64,000 nt of DNA from Teichococcus wenyumeiae (GCF_003696345.1 NZ_RFLX01000009.1:124001-188000), one strand, 5' to 3'; positions 35,563 through 48,249 are shown, counted from the stretch's first letter. A program made the numbers and translations. Notes: generated from the letters alone by a model not told the origin.

Positions 35563-37068
35563 ATGAACAGCGTTCCCCAGCCCGATGGCCTGCTCCGCGT
35601 CTCTCAGCGCCAGCCGCCGGCGAACCTGCAGGCGGAACAGGCGCTGCTTGGCGCGCTCCTGGCCAACAACAAAGCCTATGAGCGTGTTTCCGAATTCCTG
35701 GCGGCGGAGCATTTCGCCGACCCGGTCCATGGCCGCATCTTCGCCGCCATCCAGCGGCGCATCGAGGCCGGCCAGCTTGCCGACGCGGTGACCCTGCGCG
35801 GCGAATTCGCCCATTCCGGACTGCTCGACGAGCTGGGCGGGCCGGAATACCTGGCGCGGCTGATCTCCGCCATGGTCGGCATCATCAATGCCGGCGACTA
35901 TGGCCGCATCATCCATGACGCCTGGCTGCGCCGCCAGCTGGTGGACCTGGGCGAGCAGGTGGTGAACCGCGCCTTCGGCACCGACGAGGGCCTGGAAGGC
36001 CGCGAGCAGCTGGAGGCGGCCGAGCAGGCGCTCTTCGACCTCGCCAAGGATGGCGGCAACGAGGGCGGCTTCGTGCCCTTCGGCCGTGCCCTGACCGACG
36101 CCGTCACCATGGCGGAAAAGGCCTTCACCAGCGGCGGCGGCGTGTCCGGCCTTTCCACCGGCCTGCGCGACCTGGATGCCAAGACCGGCGGGCTGCATCC
36201 CTCGGACCTTCTGATCCTCGCCGGCCGCCCCGGCATGGGCAAGACGGCGCTGGCCACCAAGATCGCCTTCGGCGCCGCCCAGTCCATCCTGCGCGCGGCC
36301 GAGGACGAGCATGGCCCCGGCGCCGTGCCCAAGGGCGGCTGCGCCATCTTCTCGCTGGAAATGAGCGCGGACCAGCTGGCCACCCGCCTGCTCTCCGAGG
36401 CCGCGCGCATCTCCGGCGACCGCATCCGCCGCGGCGAGATCATGCAGCGCGACTTCGACAAGTTCGTGGAAGTCTCGCGCGAGCTGGCGCGGCTGCCGCT
36501 CTATATCGACGACACGCCCGCCATCACCATCTCAGCGCTGCGGACCCGCTGCCGGCGCCTGAAGCGCACGCGCGGCCTCGACTTCATCGTGGTGGACTAC
36601 CTGCAGCTGATGCGCCCCGCCGCCGGCTCCCGCCCCGAGAACCGGGTGCAGGAGATCAGCCAGATCACCCAGGGCCTGAAGGCCATCGCCAAGGAACTGG
36701 CGGTGCCGGTGATGGCGCTGTCCCAGCTTTCCCGTCAGGTGGAAAGCCGCGAGGACAAGCGGCCGCAGCTCTCGGACCTGCGCGAATCCGGCTCCATCGA
36801 GCAGGACGCCGACATGGTGATGTTCGTCTACCGCGACGATTATTACCTGAAGATGCAGGAGCCCAAGGACGTCAACTTCACCGATGGCGAGAAGCTGCAG
36901 GACGCCATCACCAACTGGCAGGCGCGGATGGAGAAGGCGCATAACCGCGCCGACCTGATCGTGGCCAAGCAGCGCCATGGCCCCACCGGCACCATCCCGC
37001 TGTTCTTCGAGGCCGAGTTCACCCGCTTCGGCGACCTCGACATCGTTCACGGCAATGACGGCTACTGA
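35563..37068 (+). CDS. dnaB: Replicative DNA helicase
   Basis: A 501-residue hexameric helicase that unwinds DNA at the fork. The N-terminal domain (NLQAEQALLGALLANNKAYERVSEFL) interacts with primase; the RecA-like domain has Walker A GRPGMGKT (about residues 223-230), FSLEMSADQLATRLL, and DFIVVDYLQLM. No intein. Its 3' end overlaps alr by 14 bases. Confidence 0.97.
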   Translation: MNSVPQPDGLLRVSQRQPPANLQAEQALLGALLANNKAYERVSEFLAAEHFADPVHGRIFAAIQRRIEAGQLADAVTLRGEFAHSGLLDELGGPEYLARLISAMVGIINAGDYGRIIHDAWLRRQLVDLGEQVVNRAFGTDEGLEGREQLEAAEQALFDLAKDGGNEGGFVPFGRALTDAVTMAEKAFTSGGGVSGLSTGLRDLDAKTGGLHPSDLLILAGRPGMGKTALATKIAFGAAQSILRAAEDEHGPGAVPKGGCAIFSLEMSADQLATRLLSEAARISGDRIRRGEIMQRDFDKFVEVSRELARLPLYIDDTPAITISALRTRCRRLKRTRGLDFIVVDYLQLMRPAAGSRPENRVQEISQITQGLKAIAKELAVPVMALSQLSRQVESREDKRPQLSDLRESGSIEQDADMVMFVYRDDYYLKMQEPKDVNFTDGEKLQDAITNWQARMEKAHNRADLIVAKQRHGPTGTIPLFFEAEFTRFGDLDIVHGNDGY

Positions 37069-38125
37069 GGGCTTCGAGGCGACTCTCGAAGTCGACCTCG
37101 CGGCCATCACCGCCAACTGGCGCGGCCTTTGCGCCCGCCACGGCGCATCCGTGGCGGGGGTGGTGAAGGCCGATGCCTATGGGCTCGGCGCCGGCCCGGT
37201 GGCGCGGGCGCTGGCGGAAGCCGGCTGCCGCCACTTCTTCGTGGCCCAGTTCGCGGAAGGCATGGCCCTGCGTGAGGCATTGGGCGCGGGGCCGATGATC
37301 GCCGTGCTCGGCGGCTTCCCGCCCGGCGCGGATGCCGGCGCCGGGCTGACCCCGGTGCTGAACGGCCCCACCGACATCGCCGCCTGGCAGGCCGCCGGGG
37401 CGCCCGGGGCCGGCACCATCCTGCATCTCGACACCGGCATGGAGCGGCTGGGCCTTTCGCCCGTCGAGCGCGCCGCCCTGCCCCCGGGTGCGCTGGATGG
37501 GCTGGGCCTGCGCTATGTCATGACGCATCTGGCCTGCGCCGATGAGCCGGGACATGAGCTGAACGCCCTGCAGCCCCGGCGCTTCGCCGAGGCCGCCGCC
37601 GCCTTCCCCGGCATCCCCCGGTCGCTGGCCAATTCGGCCGGCATCTTCCATGGCGCCGCCATGGCCTCCGACCTCGCGCGGCCGGGCTGCGCGCTCTACG
37701 GCCTCAACCCGACGCCGGGGCAGACGAACCCGATGCGGCAGGTACTGCGGCTGACGGTGCCGGTGCTGCAGGTGCGGCAGGTGGCGGCCGGCACCCCGGT
37801 CGGCTATGGCGCCACATGGGTCGCGAAACGTGACAGCCGGATTGCCACCATTGCCGCCGGCTATGCCGATGGCTACCTTCGCGCCCTGTCCAGCCGGGGC
37901 ATCGGCATTGTCGCCGGGCGTCCTGTGCCGCTGGTAGGCCGGGTTTCCATGGATCTCATCACCCTCGACGTCACCGACGCGCCCGACATCCGCCCCGGCG
38001 ACCGGGTGGAGATGATCGGCCCGGCGCAGACGCCGGACGAGGTGGCGGCGCTGGCCGGCACCATCGGCTATGAGGTGATGACCTCGCTCGGCGCCCGTTA
38101 CCGGCGCCAATACCGGCCGGCATGA
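37055..38125 (+). CDS. alr: Alanine racemase
   Basis: A 356-residue PLP enzyme making D-alanine for peptidoglycan. PLP binds Lys38 in VVKADAYGLG; the second catalytic base is Tyr251 in GYGATW. The ATG at 37055 lies inside the dnaB 3' end. The dnaB-alr pairing is usual in this group. Confidence 0.96.
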   Translation: MTATEGFEATLEVDLAAITANWRGLCARHGASVAGVVKADAYGLGAGPVARALAEAGCRHFFVAQFAEGMALREALGAGPMIAVLGGFPPGADAGAGLTPVLNGPTDIAAWQAAGAPGAGTILHLDTGMERLGLSPVERAALPPGALDGLGLRYVMTHLACADEPGHELNALQPRRFAEAAAAFPGIPRSLANSAGIFHGAAMASDLARPGCALYGLNPTPGQTNPMRQVLRLTVPVLQVRQVAAGTPVGYGATWVAKRDSRIATIAAGYADGYLRALSSRGIGIVAGRPVPLVGRVSMDLITLDVTDAPDIRPGDRVEMIGPAQTPDEVAALAGTIGYEVMTSLGARYRRQYRPA

Positions 38126-38140
38126 TACGGCGGTCCTGAA

Positions 38141-38926
38141 TTGAACGTCATCCTGAACTTCCTCGCGAGCCTCGGGCGCGCCGTGCTCGGGCTCTGCCGC
38201 AGCGCGGGCGCCATCGCGCTCTTCGCGGCCGAGGGTGTCTCGCACCTGCTGCGGCCGCCCTTCTACCCGCGCATGTTCCTCCGTGCCTTTGTGGAGATTG
38301 CCTATTTCTCCCTGCCGGTGGTGTCGCTGACGGCGGTCTTCACCGGCATGGTGCTGGCGCTGCAATCCTATTCCGGCTTCTCCCGCTTCGGGGCGGAAAG
38401 CGCCATCGCCAATGTCGTGGTGCTCTCCATCACGCGTGAGCTTGGGCCGGTGCTGGCCGGCCTGATGGTGGCCGGGCGCATCGGCGCCGCCTTCGCGGCC
38501 GAGATCGGCACCATGCGCGTCACCGACCAGGTGGATGCGCTGACCACCCTCTCCACCAACCCCATGAAGTACCTGGTGGCGCCGCGCCTGCTGGCCGGCA
38601 CCCTGGCCATGCCGCTGCTGGTGGTGGTGGCGGATATCCTGGGCATCATGGGCGGCTGGCTGATCGGCACCGCCAAGCTGGGCTTCGGCTCCGCGACCTA
38701 TCTGAACGCCACGCTGACCTTCATGCAGCCGATGGATGTCATCTCCGGCCTGGTGAAGGCGGCGGTCTTCGGCTTCATCGTGGCGCTGATGGGCAGCTAC
38801 CATGGCTACAACAGCCGCGGCGGCGCCCAGGGCGTGGGCGCGGCCACCACGGCGGCGGTGGTCTCCTCCTCCATCCTGATCCTGGCGCTCGACTACGTCA
38901 TCACCGAGATGTTCTTCGCCCGATGA
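38141..38926 (+). CDS. mlaE: MlaE-family ABC transporter permease
   Basis: A 261-residue inner-membrane permease of phospholipid/MCE transporters. It has 5-6 helices and the MlaE signature ELGPVLAGLMVAGRIGAAFAAEIGTMRVTDQVDAL. The start is TTG at 38141. It overlaps mlaF by four bases. No MCE (MlaD) protein is in the window, so the partner is elsewhere. Confidence 0.92.
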   Translation: MNVILNFLASLGRAVLGLCRSAGAIALFAAEGVSHLLRPPFYPRMFLRAFVEIAYFSLPVVSLTAVFTGMVLALQSYSGFSRFGAESAIANVVVLSITRELGPVLAGLMVAGRIGAAFAAEIGTMRVTDQVDALTTLSTNPMKYLVAPRLLAGTLAMPLLVVVADILGIMGGWLIGTAKLGFGSATYLNATLTFMQPMDVISGLVKAAVFGFIVALMGSYHGYNSRGGAQGVGAATTAAVVSSSILILALDYVITEMFFAR

Positions 38927-39702
38927 GCGCCTCCACCACCCCCAAGATCCGCCTGCGCGGCCTCAGCAAGGCCTTCGGTGCCAAGCAGGTGCTGGATGGC
39001 GTGGACCTCGACATCCAGGCCGGCCATGGCATGGTCATCCTGGGCGGCTCGGGCTCCGGCAAGTCGGTCACGATCAAGTCCATCCTGGGGCTGATCCAGC
39101 CCGATGCCGGCATCATCGAGATCGATGGCCGCAACGTGCTGGCGATGAACCGCCGGGAACGCGAGGAACTGAACGACCGCATCGGCATGCTGTTCCAGAA
39201 TGCCGCGCTCTTCGACAGCCTGCCGGTCTGGGAGAATGTCTGCTTCAAGCCCCTGGCCCAGAAGCGCATGACCCGGGCCCAGGCGCGGGACAAGGCGGCC
39301 GAGGTGCTGGCCCAGGTCGGCCTCGCCGGCAGCGTCGGCGACCTGTACCCTGGCGAGTTGTCAGGCGGCATGCAGAAGCGCGTGGGCCTGGCCCGCGCCA
39401 TCGCCGGCAACCCCGAGATCATCTTCTTCGATGAGCCCACCACCGGCCTCGACCCCATCATGGGCGCGGTGATCGACGGGCTGATCGTGGATTGCGTGAA
39501 GCGCCTGGGCGCCACGGCGGTCTCCATCACGCATGACATGGCCAGCGCGCGCCGCATCGGCGACACGGCGGCCATGATCCACAAGGGCCGCATCGTCTGG
39601 ACCGGCCCCGCCGCCACGCTGGGCGAGACCGGCAATGCCATGGTGGACCAGTTCGCGCGTGGGGAGCGCGAAGGGCCCATCACCATGGAATTGCGGAAAT
39701 AG
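38923..39702 (+). CDS. mlaF: MlaF-family ABC transporter ATPase
   Basis: A 259-residue cytoplasmic ATPase. Walker A GGSGSGKS (about residues 43-50), signature LSGGMQKRVGLARAIAGNP, Walker B IIFFDEPTTGLDP, and the switch His in SITHDM. It would energise MlaE to maintain outer-membrane lipid asymmetry. ATGA overlap with mlaE. Confidence 0.94.
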   Translation: MSASTTPKIRLRGLSKAFGAKQVLDGVDLDIQAGHGMVILGGSGSGKSVTIKSILGLIQPDAGIIEIDGRNVLAMNRREREELNDRIGMLFQNAALFDSLPVWENVCFKPLAQKRMTRAQARDKAAEVLAQVGLAGSVGDLYPGELSGGMQKRVGLARAIAGNPEIIFFDEPTTGLDPIMGAVIDGLIVDCVKRLGATAVSITHDMASARRIGDTAAMIHKGRIVWTGPAATLGETGNAMVDQFARGEREGPITMELRK

Positions 39703-39705
39703 CCG

Positions 39706-40131
39706 GTGGAGCAGCGCCTCAGCCTTGTGACGCTGGGCGTGCCTGATCTGGCGGTGGCCACCGCCTTCTACGAGGCCCTGGGCTGGCGGCGCGGGATGCG
39801 CGCGGCCGAGGGCGTCTCCTTCTTCCAGGCCGGCGGCATGATCCTCTCGCTCTATGGCTGGGAGGATCTGGCGCGGGATTCCGGCGTGGCGCCGGAGGGC
39901 CAGGGCTTCCGCGGCATCAGCCTCGCCTACAATGCCCGGACGCGGCAGGAGGTCGATGCCGTGCTGGCGGAAGCCGCCGCCGCCGGTGCCCGCATCACCA
40001 GGCCGGCACAGGAAACCGATTGGGGCGGCTATGCCGGCGCCTTCGCCGACCCGGCCGGCCACTTGTGGGAAGTGGCCTGGAACCCGGGCTTCCCCATCGC
40101 CCCCAATGGCGCGATGGTGCTGCCGGATTAG
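39706..40131 (+). CDS. VOC (glyoxalase/bleomycin resistance) family protein
   Basis: A 141-residue protein with the vicinal oxygen chelate pattern: RLSLVTLGVPDLAVATAFYEALGWRRG, ...GMILSLYGWEDL, and GGYAGAFADPAGHLWEVAWNPGF with the C-terminal metal-binding Glu. Substrate unknown. The GTG start is three bases after the mlaF stop. It converges on the MFS pseudogene, overlapping stop codons by four bases. Confidence 0.83.
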   Translation: MEQRLSLVTLGVPDLAVATAFYEALGWRRGMRAAEGVSFFQAGGMILSLYGWEDLARDSGVAPEGQGFRGISLAYNARTRQEVDAVLAEAAAAGARITRPAQETDWGGYAGAFADPAGHLWEVAWNPGFPIAPNGAMVLPD

Positions 40132-41308
40132 GCCACCGGCGGCAGCCGGCGCAGCAGCAGCAGCGCCGCCAGCGTCGATATTGCCCCCACCAGGAAGGGC
40201 GCCGCCGAGCCGCCCAGCGTCGCCGCCAGCCCCAGCAGCGGTCCGCCCAGGCCGAGCGCCAGGTCGAAGAAGGCGATGAAATTGCCGACTGCCTGCCCGC
40301 GCTGGCCGGCAGGCACGCGGCGTGTCGCCTCCACCCCCATGGCCGGAAAGACCAGCGAGAAGCCGAGGCCGCTGACCACCGCGCCCAGCAGCGCCAGCGC
40401 CGGCCCCGGCGCCCACCACAGCAACAACTGCCCGAGGACCTGCAGCGCCAGGGAGGCGATGCCGACCCGCATGCCGCCCTGCCGGTCCGGCAGATGCGCC
40501 AGAAAGAGCCGCACCAGGATATAGGCGGCCACGAAGCCGATCATGCCGAGCCCCGCCCCGCCCCAGCCCCGCGCCTGGTAGTGCAGCGGCAGGAAGGTGG
40601 TCATGGCGACAAAGGACAGGCCGAGAGCGCCAGCACCGTGCCCGGCATCCAGACCAGCCCCACCACGCGGTGGAAAGGCAGCCGCAGCCCGCCCGAGCCC
40701 GGAAAGCCGCGCAGCCCCAGCGCGATGCCGGCGGCCAGCAGCGGCGCCAGGATGGAGAGCAGCAGCACGGTGCCGAAGCCGCTGTCATGCAGCAGCCAGA
40801 GGCCCAGCGGCGCGCCGGTGCCCAGCGCCGCATACATGGCGATGCCCTGCCAGGCCATGACCTTGCCGGTGCGCGCGGGGCCCATGCGGCCGATGCCCCA
40901 GGTCATGCTACCGGTCAGGAAGAAGCTTTCCGCCGCCCCCAGCATGGCGCGCGCCAGCAGCAGCAGCGGCACCACCAGCAGGTTGTCAGCGGGCAGCAGG
41001 ATGGTGGCCGGCAGCATCACCAGCCCGGAGAGCGCCGCCAGCGGCAGGCCCGTCAGCGCCGAGCGGCGGGGCCCGTAGCGGTCGCAGACCGTGCCGGCGG
41101 CATGGCGCGTCACCACCGTCACCAGCGACTGCGCGCCGATCACCGCGCCGACCAGCGCCGGGCTGAAGCCCATGGCGTCGTGCAGGTGGATGGCCAGTGC
41201 CGCCAGCGGCATGCCCACGGCCAGGAAACCCAGGAAGACAATGACGACCAGCGGGCCCATCGCGGCCGCGGTGCTCATCGGAACGGAAGAAGGGGACATT
41301 CGGGACAC
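40128..41308 (-). pseudogene. MFS transporter split by a single-base frameshift
   Basis: Two adjacent frames encode the two halves of one 12-helix major facilitator transporter: 41308-40601 (235 codons, ends ...TVLALSACPLSP) and 40604-40128 (158 codons, begins MTTFLPLHYQARGWGG). Adding one G to the GG at 40619-40622 (minus strand TCGGCC to TCGGGCC) would restore LALSGLSFVAMTTFLPL and join them. The first half has the MFS loop motif CDRYGPRRSAL, the second the matching C-terminal repeat. It looks like a recent disruption or a sequencing error. It sits in reverse orientation inside a plus-strand housekeeping run, suggesting insertion. Confidence 0.85.
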
Positions 41309-41467
41309 AACGCCATTCGGCCGGCGCCGGGGGGAGGATGCGTTGATTGACGTGAACGCTTACGCGCCAGGGCGGCGGGCCCTGGCGTATGTCTCGCGTT
41401 TCGCCGTCACCCGCGCCGGTGTCAAGCCGCCTACCGCCTGTGCGCTGTTTGTTCTATATCCACAGGC

Positions 41468-42907
<1,440 letters not shown>

Positions 42908-42942
42908 CACCGCGCCACCGCCCCGGTATAGGCAGCGCCACG

Positions 42943-43503
42943 ATGACCTGGGTCGACGGCCTTGTTCTCGCGGTGCTCGCCCTCTCGGCGCTCATCGCCT
43001 ATTTCCGGGGCTTGGTGCGGGAGGTGCTGGGCATCGGTGCCTGGGCCGGCGCCATTGCCTTCGCGCTTTATGCCCAGCCGGCGGTGAAGCCGCTGGCCAT
43101 GAAATACCTGACGACCGAATGGATGGCGGAACTCGCCGCGCTCGCCGTCGCCTTCCTGCTCGCCCTGCTGGTGCTGAAGCTGCTGATCGGCTGGTTTGCC
43201 GGAATCGTCCGCCATTCCGTGCTCGGGGGTGTGGATCGCGCTCTCGGCATCGTGTTTGGCCTCGCAAGAGGTGCTTTCCTGCTCGTACTCGCCTATATCG
43301 TGGGCGGGTTGTTCCTGCCTGCCACCGACCTTTGGCCGGAAGCGGTGCGGAATGCCCGGACCCTGCCGGTGGTGGCGGATGCGGCCCAGGCCGTTGTGTC
43401 GTTCCTGCCGGCCGAATACCGCCCGCGTCTGCCGGAGCTGCCTGACCGTGGCCTGCCGAGCATGGACGAATTGCTGCGTCCCCCCGCCCGGGGGCGCACC
43501 TGA
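42943..43503 (+). CDS. cvpA: CvpA family membrane protein
   Basis: A 186-residue inner-membrane protein with four helices starting MTWVDGLVLAVLALSALIAYFRGLVREVLGIGAWAGAI, the CvpA pattern. The name comes from colicin V production in E. coli; the likely role is in envelope homeostasis. It lies directly before purF, as in most proteobacteria. Confidence 0.93.
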   Translation: MTWVDGLVLAVLALSALIAYFRGLVREVLGIGAWAGAIAFALYAQPAVKPLAMKYLTTEWMAELAALAVAFLLALLVLKLLIGWFAGIVRHSVLGGVDRALGIVFGLARGAFLLVLAYIVGGLFLPATDLWPEAVRNARTLPVVADAAQAVVSFLPAEYRPRLPELPDRGLPSMDELLRPPARGRT

Positions 43504-43540
43504 CGACCCTTCCGGTTCTTGGCCGGGAACGAGGATGCCA

Positions 43541-45028
<1,488 letters not shown>

Positions 45029-45033
45029 ACCGC

Positions 45034-45750
45034 ATGAACGATAAGCCTTTGCAGGGCCGCGTGGCCCTGATCACCGGCGCCAGCCGCGGCATCGGTGCCG
45101 CCCTGGCCGTGGAAATGGCTCGCCAGGGCGCCCATTGCGTGCTGATCGCCCGCACCCAGGGCGGGCTGGAGGAAACCGACGACGCGATCCGCGCCGCCGG
45201 CGGCCAGGGCGCCACGCTGCTGCCCTTCGACCTCGTGAAGAACGAGGCGCAGATCGACAGCATCGGCCCCTCCATCGTGGAGCGCTTCGGGCGGCTGGAC
45301 ATCCTGGTCCACAATGCCGGCGAACTCGGCAAGCTGACGCCGGTGGCGCATATCGACCCCAAGGACTGGGCCAATGTGGTGGGCGTCAACCTCACCGCCG
45401 CTTGGCGCCTGATCCGCACCTGCGACCCGCCGCTGCGGGCCTCAGATGCCGGCCGGGCGGTGTTCGTCACCACCGGGCGGGTGCAGCACCCCAAGGCCTA
45501 CTGGGGCGCCTATGGCGCCACCAAGGCCGGCATGGAGCACCTGGTGCAGACCTGGGCGCAGGAGGTGGAGAAGACCCCGCTGCGCGTCAACCTCTTCGAC
45601 CCCACCGTGGTCGCCACCCGCATGCGCGCCACCGCCATGCCGGGCGAGGACCCCGCGAGCATTGCCCAGCCCGCCGATGTGGCGCCGATGATCGCCGCAC
45701 TCTGCCAGCCCAGCCTGACGCGGCACGGGGAAACCGTCGCGGCGGCCTGA
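45034..45750 (+). CDS. Short-chain dehydrogenase linked to purF
   Basis: A 238-residue SDR with TGASRGIG cofactor motif, HNAG in place of NNAG, and the catalytic YGATK. The usual Ser before the Tyr is replaced by Thr (VFVTTGRVQ). The ATG at 45034 starts six bases after the purF stop; the upstream TTG at 45025 would overlap. An SDR directly after cvpA-purF is conserved in many alphaproteobacteria. Substrate not known. Confidence 0.88.
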   Translation: MNDKPLQGRVALITGASRGIGAALAVEMARQGAHCVLIARTQGGLEETDDAIRAAGGQGATLLPFDLVKNEAQIDSIGPSIVERFGRLDILVHNAGELGKLTPVAHIDPKDWANVVGVNLTAAWRLIRTCDPPLRASDAGRAVFVTTGRVQHPKAYWGAYGATKAGMEHLVQTWAQEVEKTPLRVNLFDPTVVATRMRATAMPGEDPASIAQPADVAPMIAALCQPSLTRHGETVAAA

Positions 45751-45865
45751 AGATCGTTGCGCGCCGCCGATCTATCCGGCGGCGTAAAAAACTATGCTGT
45801 GATTCAACCGCACGCAACCAGTCCAAGCCTTGAGGGTTTGTGCCGCCGTAGAAGGAGGACCTGAC

Positions 45866-46864
45866 ATGGCGAGCATCGCGAAATACCAGATCCCTGCGGC
45901 TTCCGGCGTGATCACCGGCTCCAATGGCGCGGATACCTACAACGGCACCGGCGCCTATGATTTCGGCCAGTTCGACGCCGGCCGCCGCGACGCCATCATC
46001 GTGAACAACGATGCCGGCCCGGTCAGCGTCGCCAGCCGCGCCGGCATCGACACCATCAACAGCGTCGAGACGCTGATCTTCGTTGATGGCCGCGAAGTTT
46101 ATAATCCTGAGGACGCGGCGGCGCAGGTGACGCGCCTCTACAATGTCGCCCTGGGGCGGGATGCGGATCAGGGCGGCCTCAACAGCTTCATCCAGACGCT
46201 GGATGACGGCGGCAAGCTGTCCAATGTCGCGAATGACATGATCAACAGCGCTGAGTTCTCCAACCTCTTCGGCGCGAACCTGAACAACACGCAGTTCGTC
46301 GATGCGCTGTATCAGAACATGCGTGGCGCGGCGGCCTCTCCGGCCGAGATCTCCAGCTGGACCATTCTGATCGACAAGGGCGAGATGACGCGCGCCGATG
46401 TCGCCGTCCAGTTCGCCGAATCGGCCGAGAACCGGGCCATTACCGCCAGCATCGTGGCCGATGGCATCTGGGACCGCGATGAAGGCGCCATCGCCGTCGC
46501 CAACCTTTATGACACCGCCTTTGACCGCCTGCCGGACCTGGGCGGCCTCTCCTCCTGGGTGTCGCTGCTGCATACCGGCAACCTGTCCGTGAAGACTATC
46601 GCAGATTCCTTCTACAACAGCGATGAAGCCGCCAGCCTGCGCGGGCTGAACGACGCCGACTTCATCAACGCCGTCTATAACAATGCGCTGGAGCGCAATG
46701 CCGAGCAGGCAGGCGTCGATGGCTGGCTCGCGCAGCTGAATGGCGGGATGTCGCGTGCCGAGGTGATGCTCGCCATTTCCGACAGCGCCGAGCATCAGCA
46801 GATTACCGCGAACGACTTCCAGAGCGATAATCCGCTGAGCTACGGCGTCAGCCTGGTCGCCTGA
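45866..46864 (+). CDS. DUF4214-repeat protein, probably exported
   Basis: A 332-residue acidic protein. Residues ~20-75 have an RTX-like GSNGADTYNGTGAYDF region; after that, two pairs of helical DUF4214 repeats (TRLYNVALGRDADQGGLNSFI..., FVDALYQNMRGAAASPAEISSWT..., VANLYDTAFDRLPDLGGLSSWV..., FINAVYNNALERNAEQAGVDGWL). There is no N-terminal signal peptide, so a C-terminal type I secretion signal (DNPLSYGVSLVA) is likely. DUF4214 proteins are found among S-layer and surface proteins. The start has a very strong AGGAGG, and codons are slightly richer in AT than neighbours. No secretion genes lie nearby. Confidence 0.8.
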   Translation: MASIAKYQIPAASGVITGSNGADTYNGTGAYDFGQFDAGRRDAIIVNNDAGPVSVASRAGIDTINSVETLIFVDGREVYNPEDAAAQVTRLYNVALGRDADQGGLNSFIQTLDDGGKLSNVANDMINSAEFSNLFGANLNNTQFVDALYQNMRGAAASPAEISSWTILIDKGEMTRADVAVQFAESAENRAITASIVADGIWDRDEGAIAVANLYDTAFDRLPDLGGLSSWVSLLHTGNLSVKTIADSFYNSDEAASLRGLNDADFINAVYNNALERNAEQAGVDGWLAQLNGGMSRAEVMLAISDSAEHQQITANDFQSDNPLSYGVSLVA

Positions 46865-46886
46865 ACCGGCGGGCCGGATAGCGAAA

Positions 46887-46909
46887 GGGGGCCTCGCGGC
46901 CCCCTTTTT
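46887..46909 (+). terminator. Terminator between the DUF4214 gene and der
   Basis: GGGGGCC-TCGC-GGCCCCC followed by TTTTT on the plus strand, 23 bases after the DUF4214 stop codon. The reverse strand is preceded by AAA, so it can also serve as terminator for the convergent der gene, whose stop begins at 46911-46909. Confidence 0.88.
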
Positions 46910-48249
46910 CATTCCTTGTCCACGAAGGGGTTGCTGGTGCCCCGCAGCTGCAGCCGGATCGGCACGCCCGGCATGTCGAAGGCGTCGCGGAAGCTGTTCA
47001 CCAGATAGCGCCGGTAATCTTCCGGCAGATCCTCCGCACGCGGGCCGAAGATCACGATCGTCGGTGGCCGGGCCTTGGGCATGGTGGCGTAGCGCAGCTT
47101 GATACGGCGGCCATCGGCCAGCGGCGGCTGGTGGCGGGACAGCGCGCCCTCGAACCAGCGGTTCAGCTCGCCGGTCGGCACGCGCTTGTTCCAGCGCTCC
47201 ATGGTCTCGCGCACTGCCGGCATCAGCTTGTCGACACCGCGCCCGGTGGCCGCCGACATGGCCACCACAGTGATGCCCTTCAGCTGCGCCAGCGAGGTCT
47301 GCAGCGTGTCCTCGATGCCGCGCCGCGCGGCGATGCGATCTTCCACCGCATCCCACTTGTTCAGCGCGATCACCACGGCGCGGCCCTCGCGCTCGGCCAG
47401 GCGGGCGATGCGCAGGTCCTGCTCGTCCAGCCCCAGCAGGGCATCGAGCACCAGCACCGCCACCTCGGCCTCCTTCAGCGCATTGATGGTGGCGCCAACG
47501 GACATCTGCTCCAGCCCCTCGACGATGCGCGCCTTCTTGCGCATGCCCGCGGTGTCCACGATCCGCACGCGGCCCACGGCGTCGTTGAACTCGCTGGTCA
47601 CGGCGTCGCGGGTCAGGCCGGGCTCGGGGCCGGTGATCATCCGCTCCTCGCCCAGCAGGGCGTTCAGCAGGGTGGACTTGCCGGCATTGGGGCGGCCGAC
47701 GACGGCCAGCCGCAGCGGGCGGTCCTTGTCGTCCTCCTCCTCTTCCTCCGGCTCCTCCGGCAGCATGCCGGCCACGGTGGAATGGAGGTCGGAAATGCCC
47801 TCGCCATGCTCGGCGGAAATGGCCACGGGGTCGCCGAAGCCCAGCTCATAGGCTTCCAGCGCGGCCATGGTGCCGCCGCGGCCCTCGGTCTTGTTGGCCA
47901 CGGCCAGCACCGGCACCTTCTGCCGGCGCAGCCAGGCGGCGAAGGCGCGGTCGGAGGCGGTCAGGCCCGCCTTGGCATCCACCACGAAGAGGATGAGGTC
48001 CGCCTGCTGGATCGCGGCCTCGGAGGAGGCGCGCATGCGGCCGGCGACGGTGTCGGGCGGCGCTTCTTCCAACCCGGCGGTGTCCAGCAGGATGACGTCG
48101 CGGCCACCGATCCGGGCCTCGTATTCCTTGCGGTCACGGGTGACGCCGGGGGTGTTGTCCACGATGGCGAGCTTGCGGCCCACCAGACGGTTGAACAGCG
48201 TGGACTTGCCCACATTGGGGCGGCCGATGATGGCGATACGGGGGAGCAT
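46909..48249 (-). CDS. der: Ribosome biogenesis GTPase Der (EngA)
   Basis: A 446-residue double GTPase for 50S assembly. Two G1 motifs, GRPNVGKS (about residues 9-16) and GRPNAGKS (about 184-191), each with DTAG and NK(T/W)(E/D) motifs, and a KH-like C-terminal domain (RIKLRYATMPKARPPTIVIFG). An acidic linker (EEPEEEEEDDKD) joins the G domains. It follows bamB. Confidence 0.97.
   Translation of the reverse strand: MLPRIAIIGRPNVGKSTLFNRLVGRKLAIVDNTPGVTRDRKEYEARIGGRDVILLDTAGLEEAPPDTVAGRMRASSEAAIQQADLILFVVDAKAGLTASDRAFAAWLRRQKVPVLAVANKTEGRGGTMAALEAYELGFGDPVAISAEHGEGISDLHSTVAGMLPEEPEEEEEDDKDRPLRLAVVGRPNAGKSTLLNALLGEERMITGPEPGLTRDAVTSEFNDAVGRVRIVDTAGMRKKARIVEGLEQMSVGATINALKEAEVAVLVLDALLGLDEQDLRIARLAEREGRAVVIALNKWDAVEDRIAARRGIEDTLQTSLAQLKGITVVAMSAATGRGVDKLMPAVRETMERWNKRVPTGELNRWFEGALSRHQPPLADGRRIKLRYATMPKARPPTIVIFGPRAEDLPEDYRRYLVNSFRDAFDMPGVPIRLQLRGTSNPFVDKE

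Noticed and set aside
45762..45784. Perfect 8-bp hairpin after the purF-linked SDR
   Set aside because: Followed by A-rich rather than T-rich sequence on the coding strand, so I do not call it a terminator, although it may still be an RNA end.
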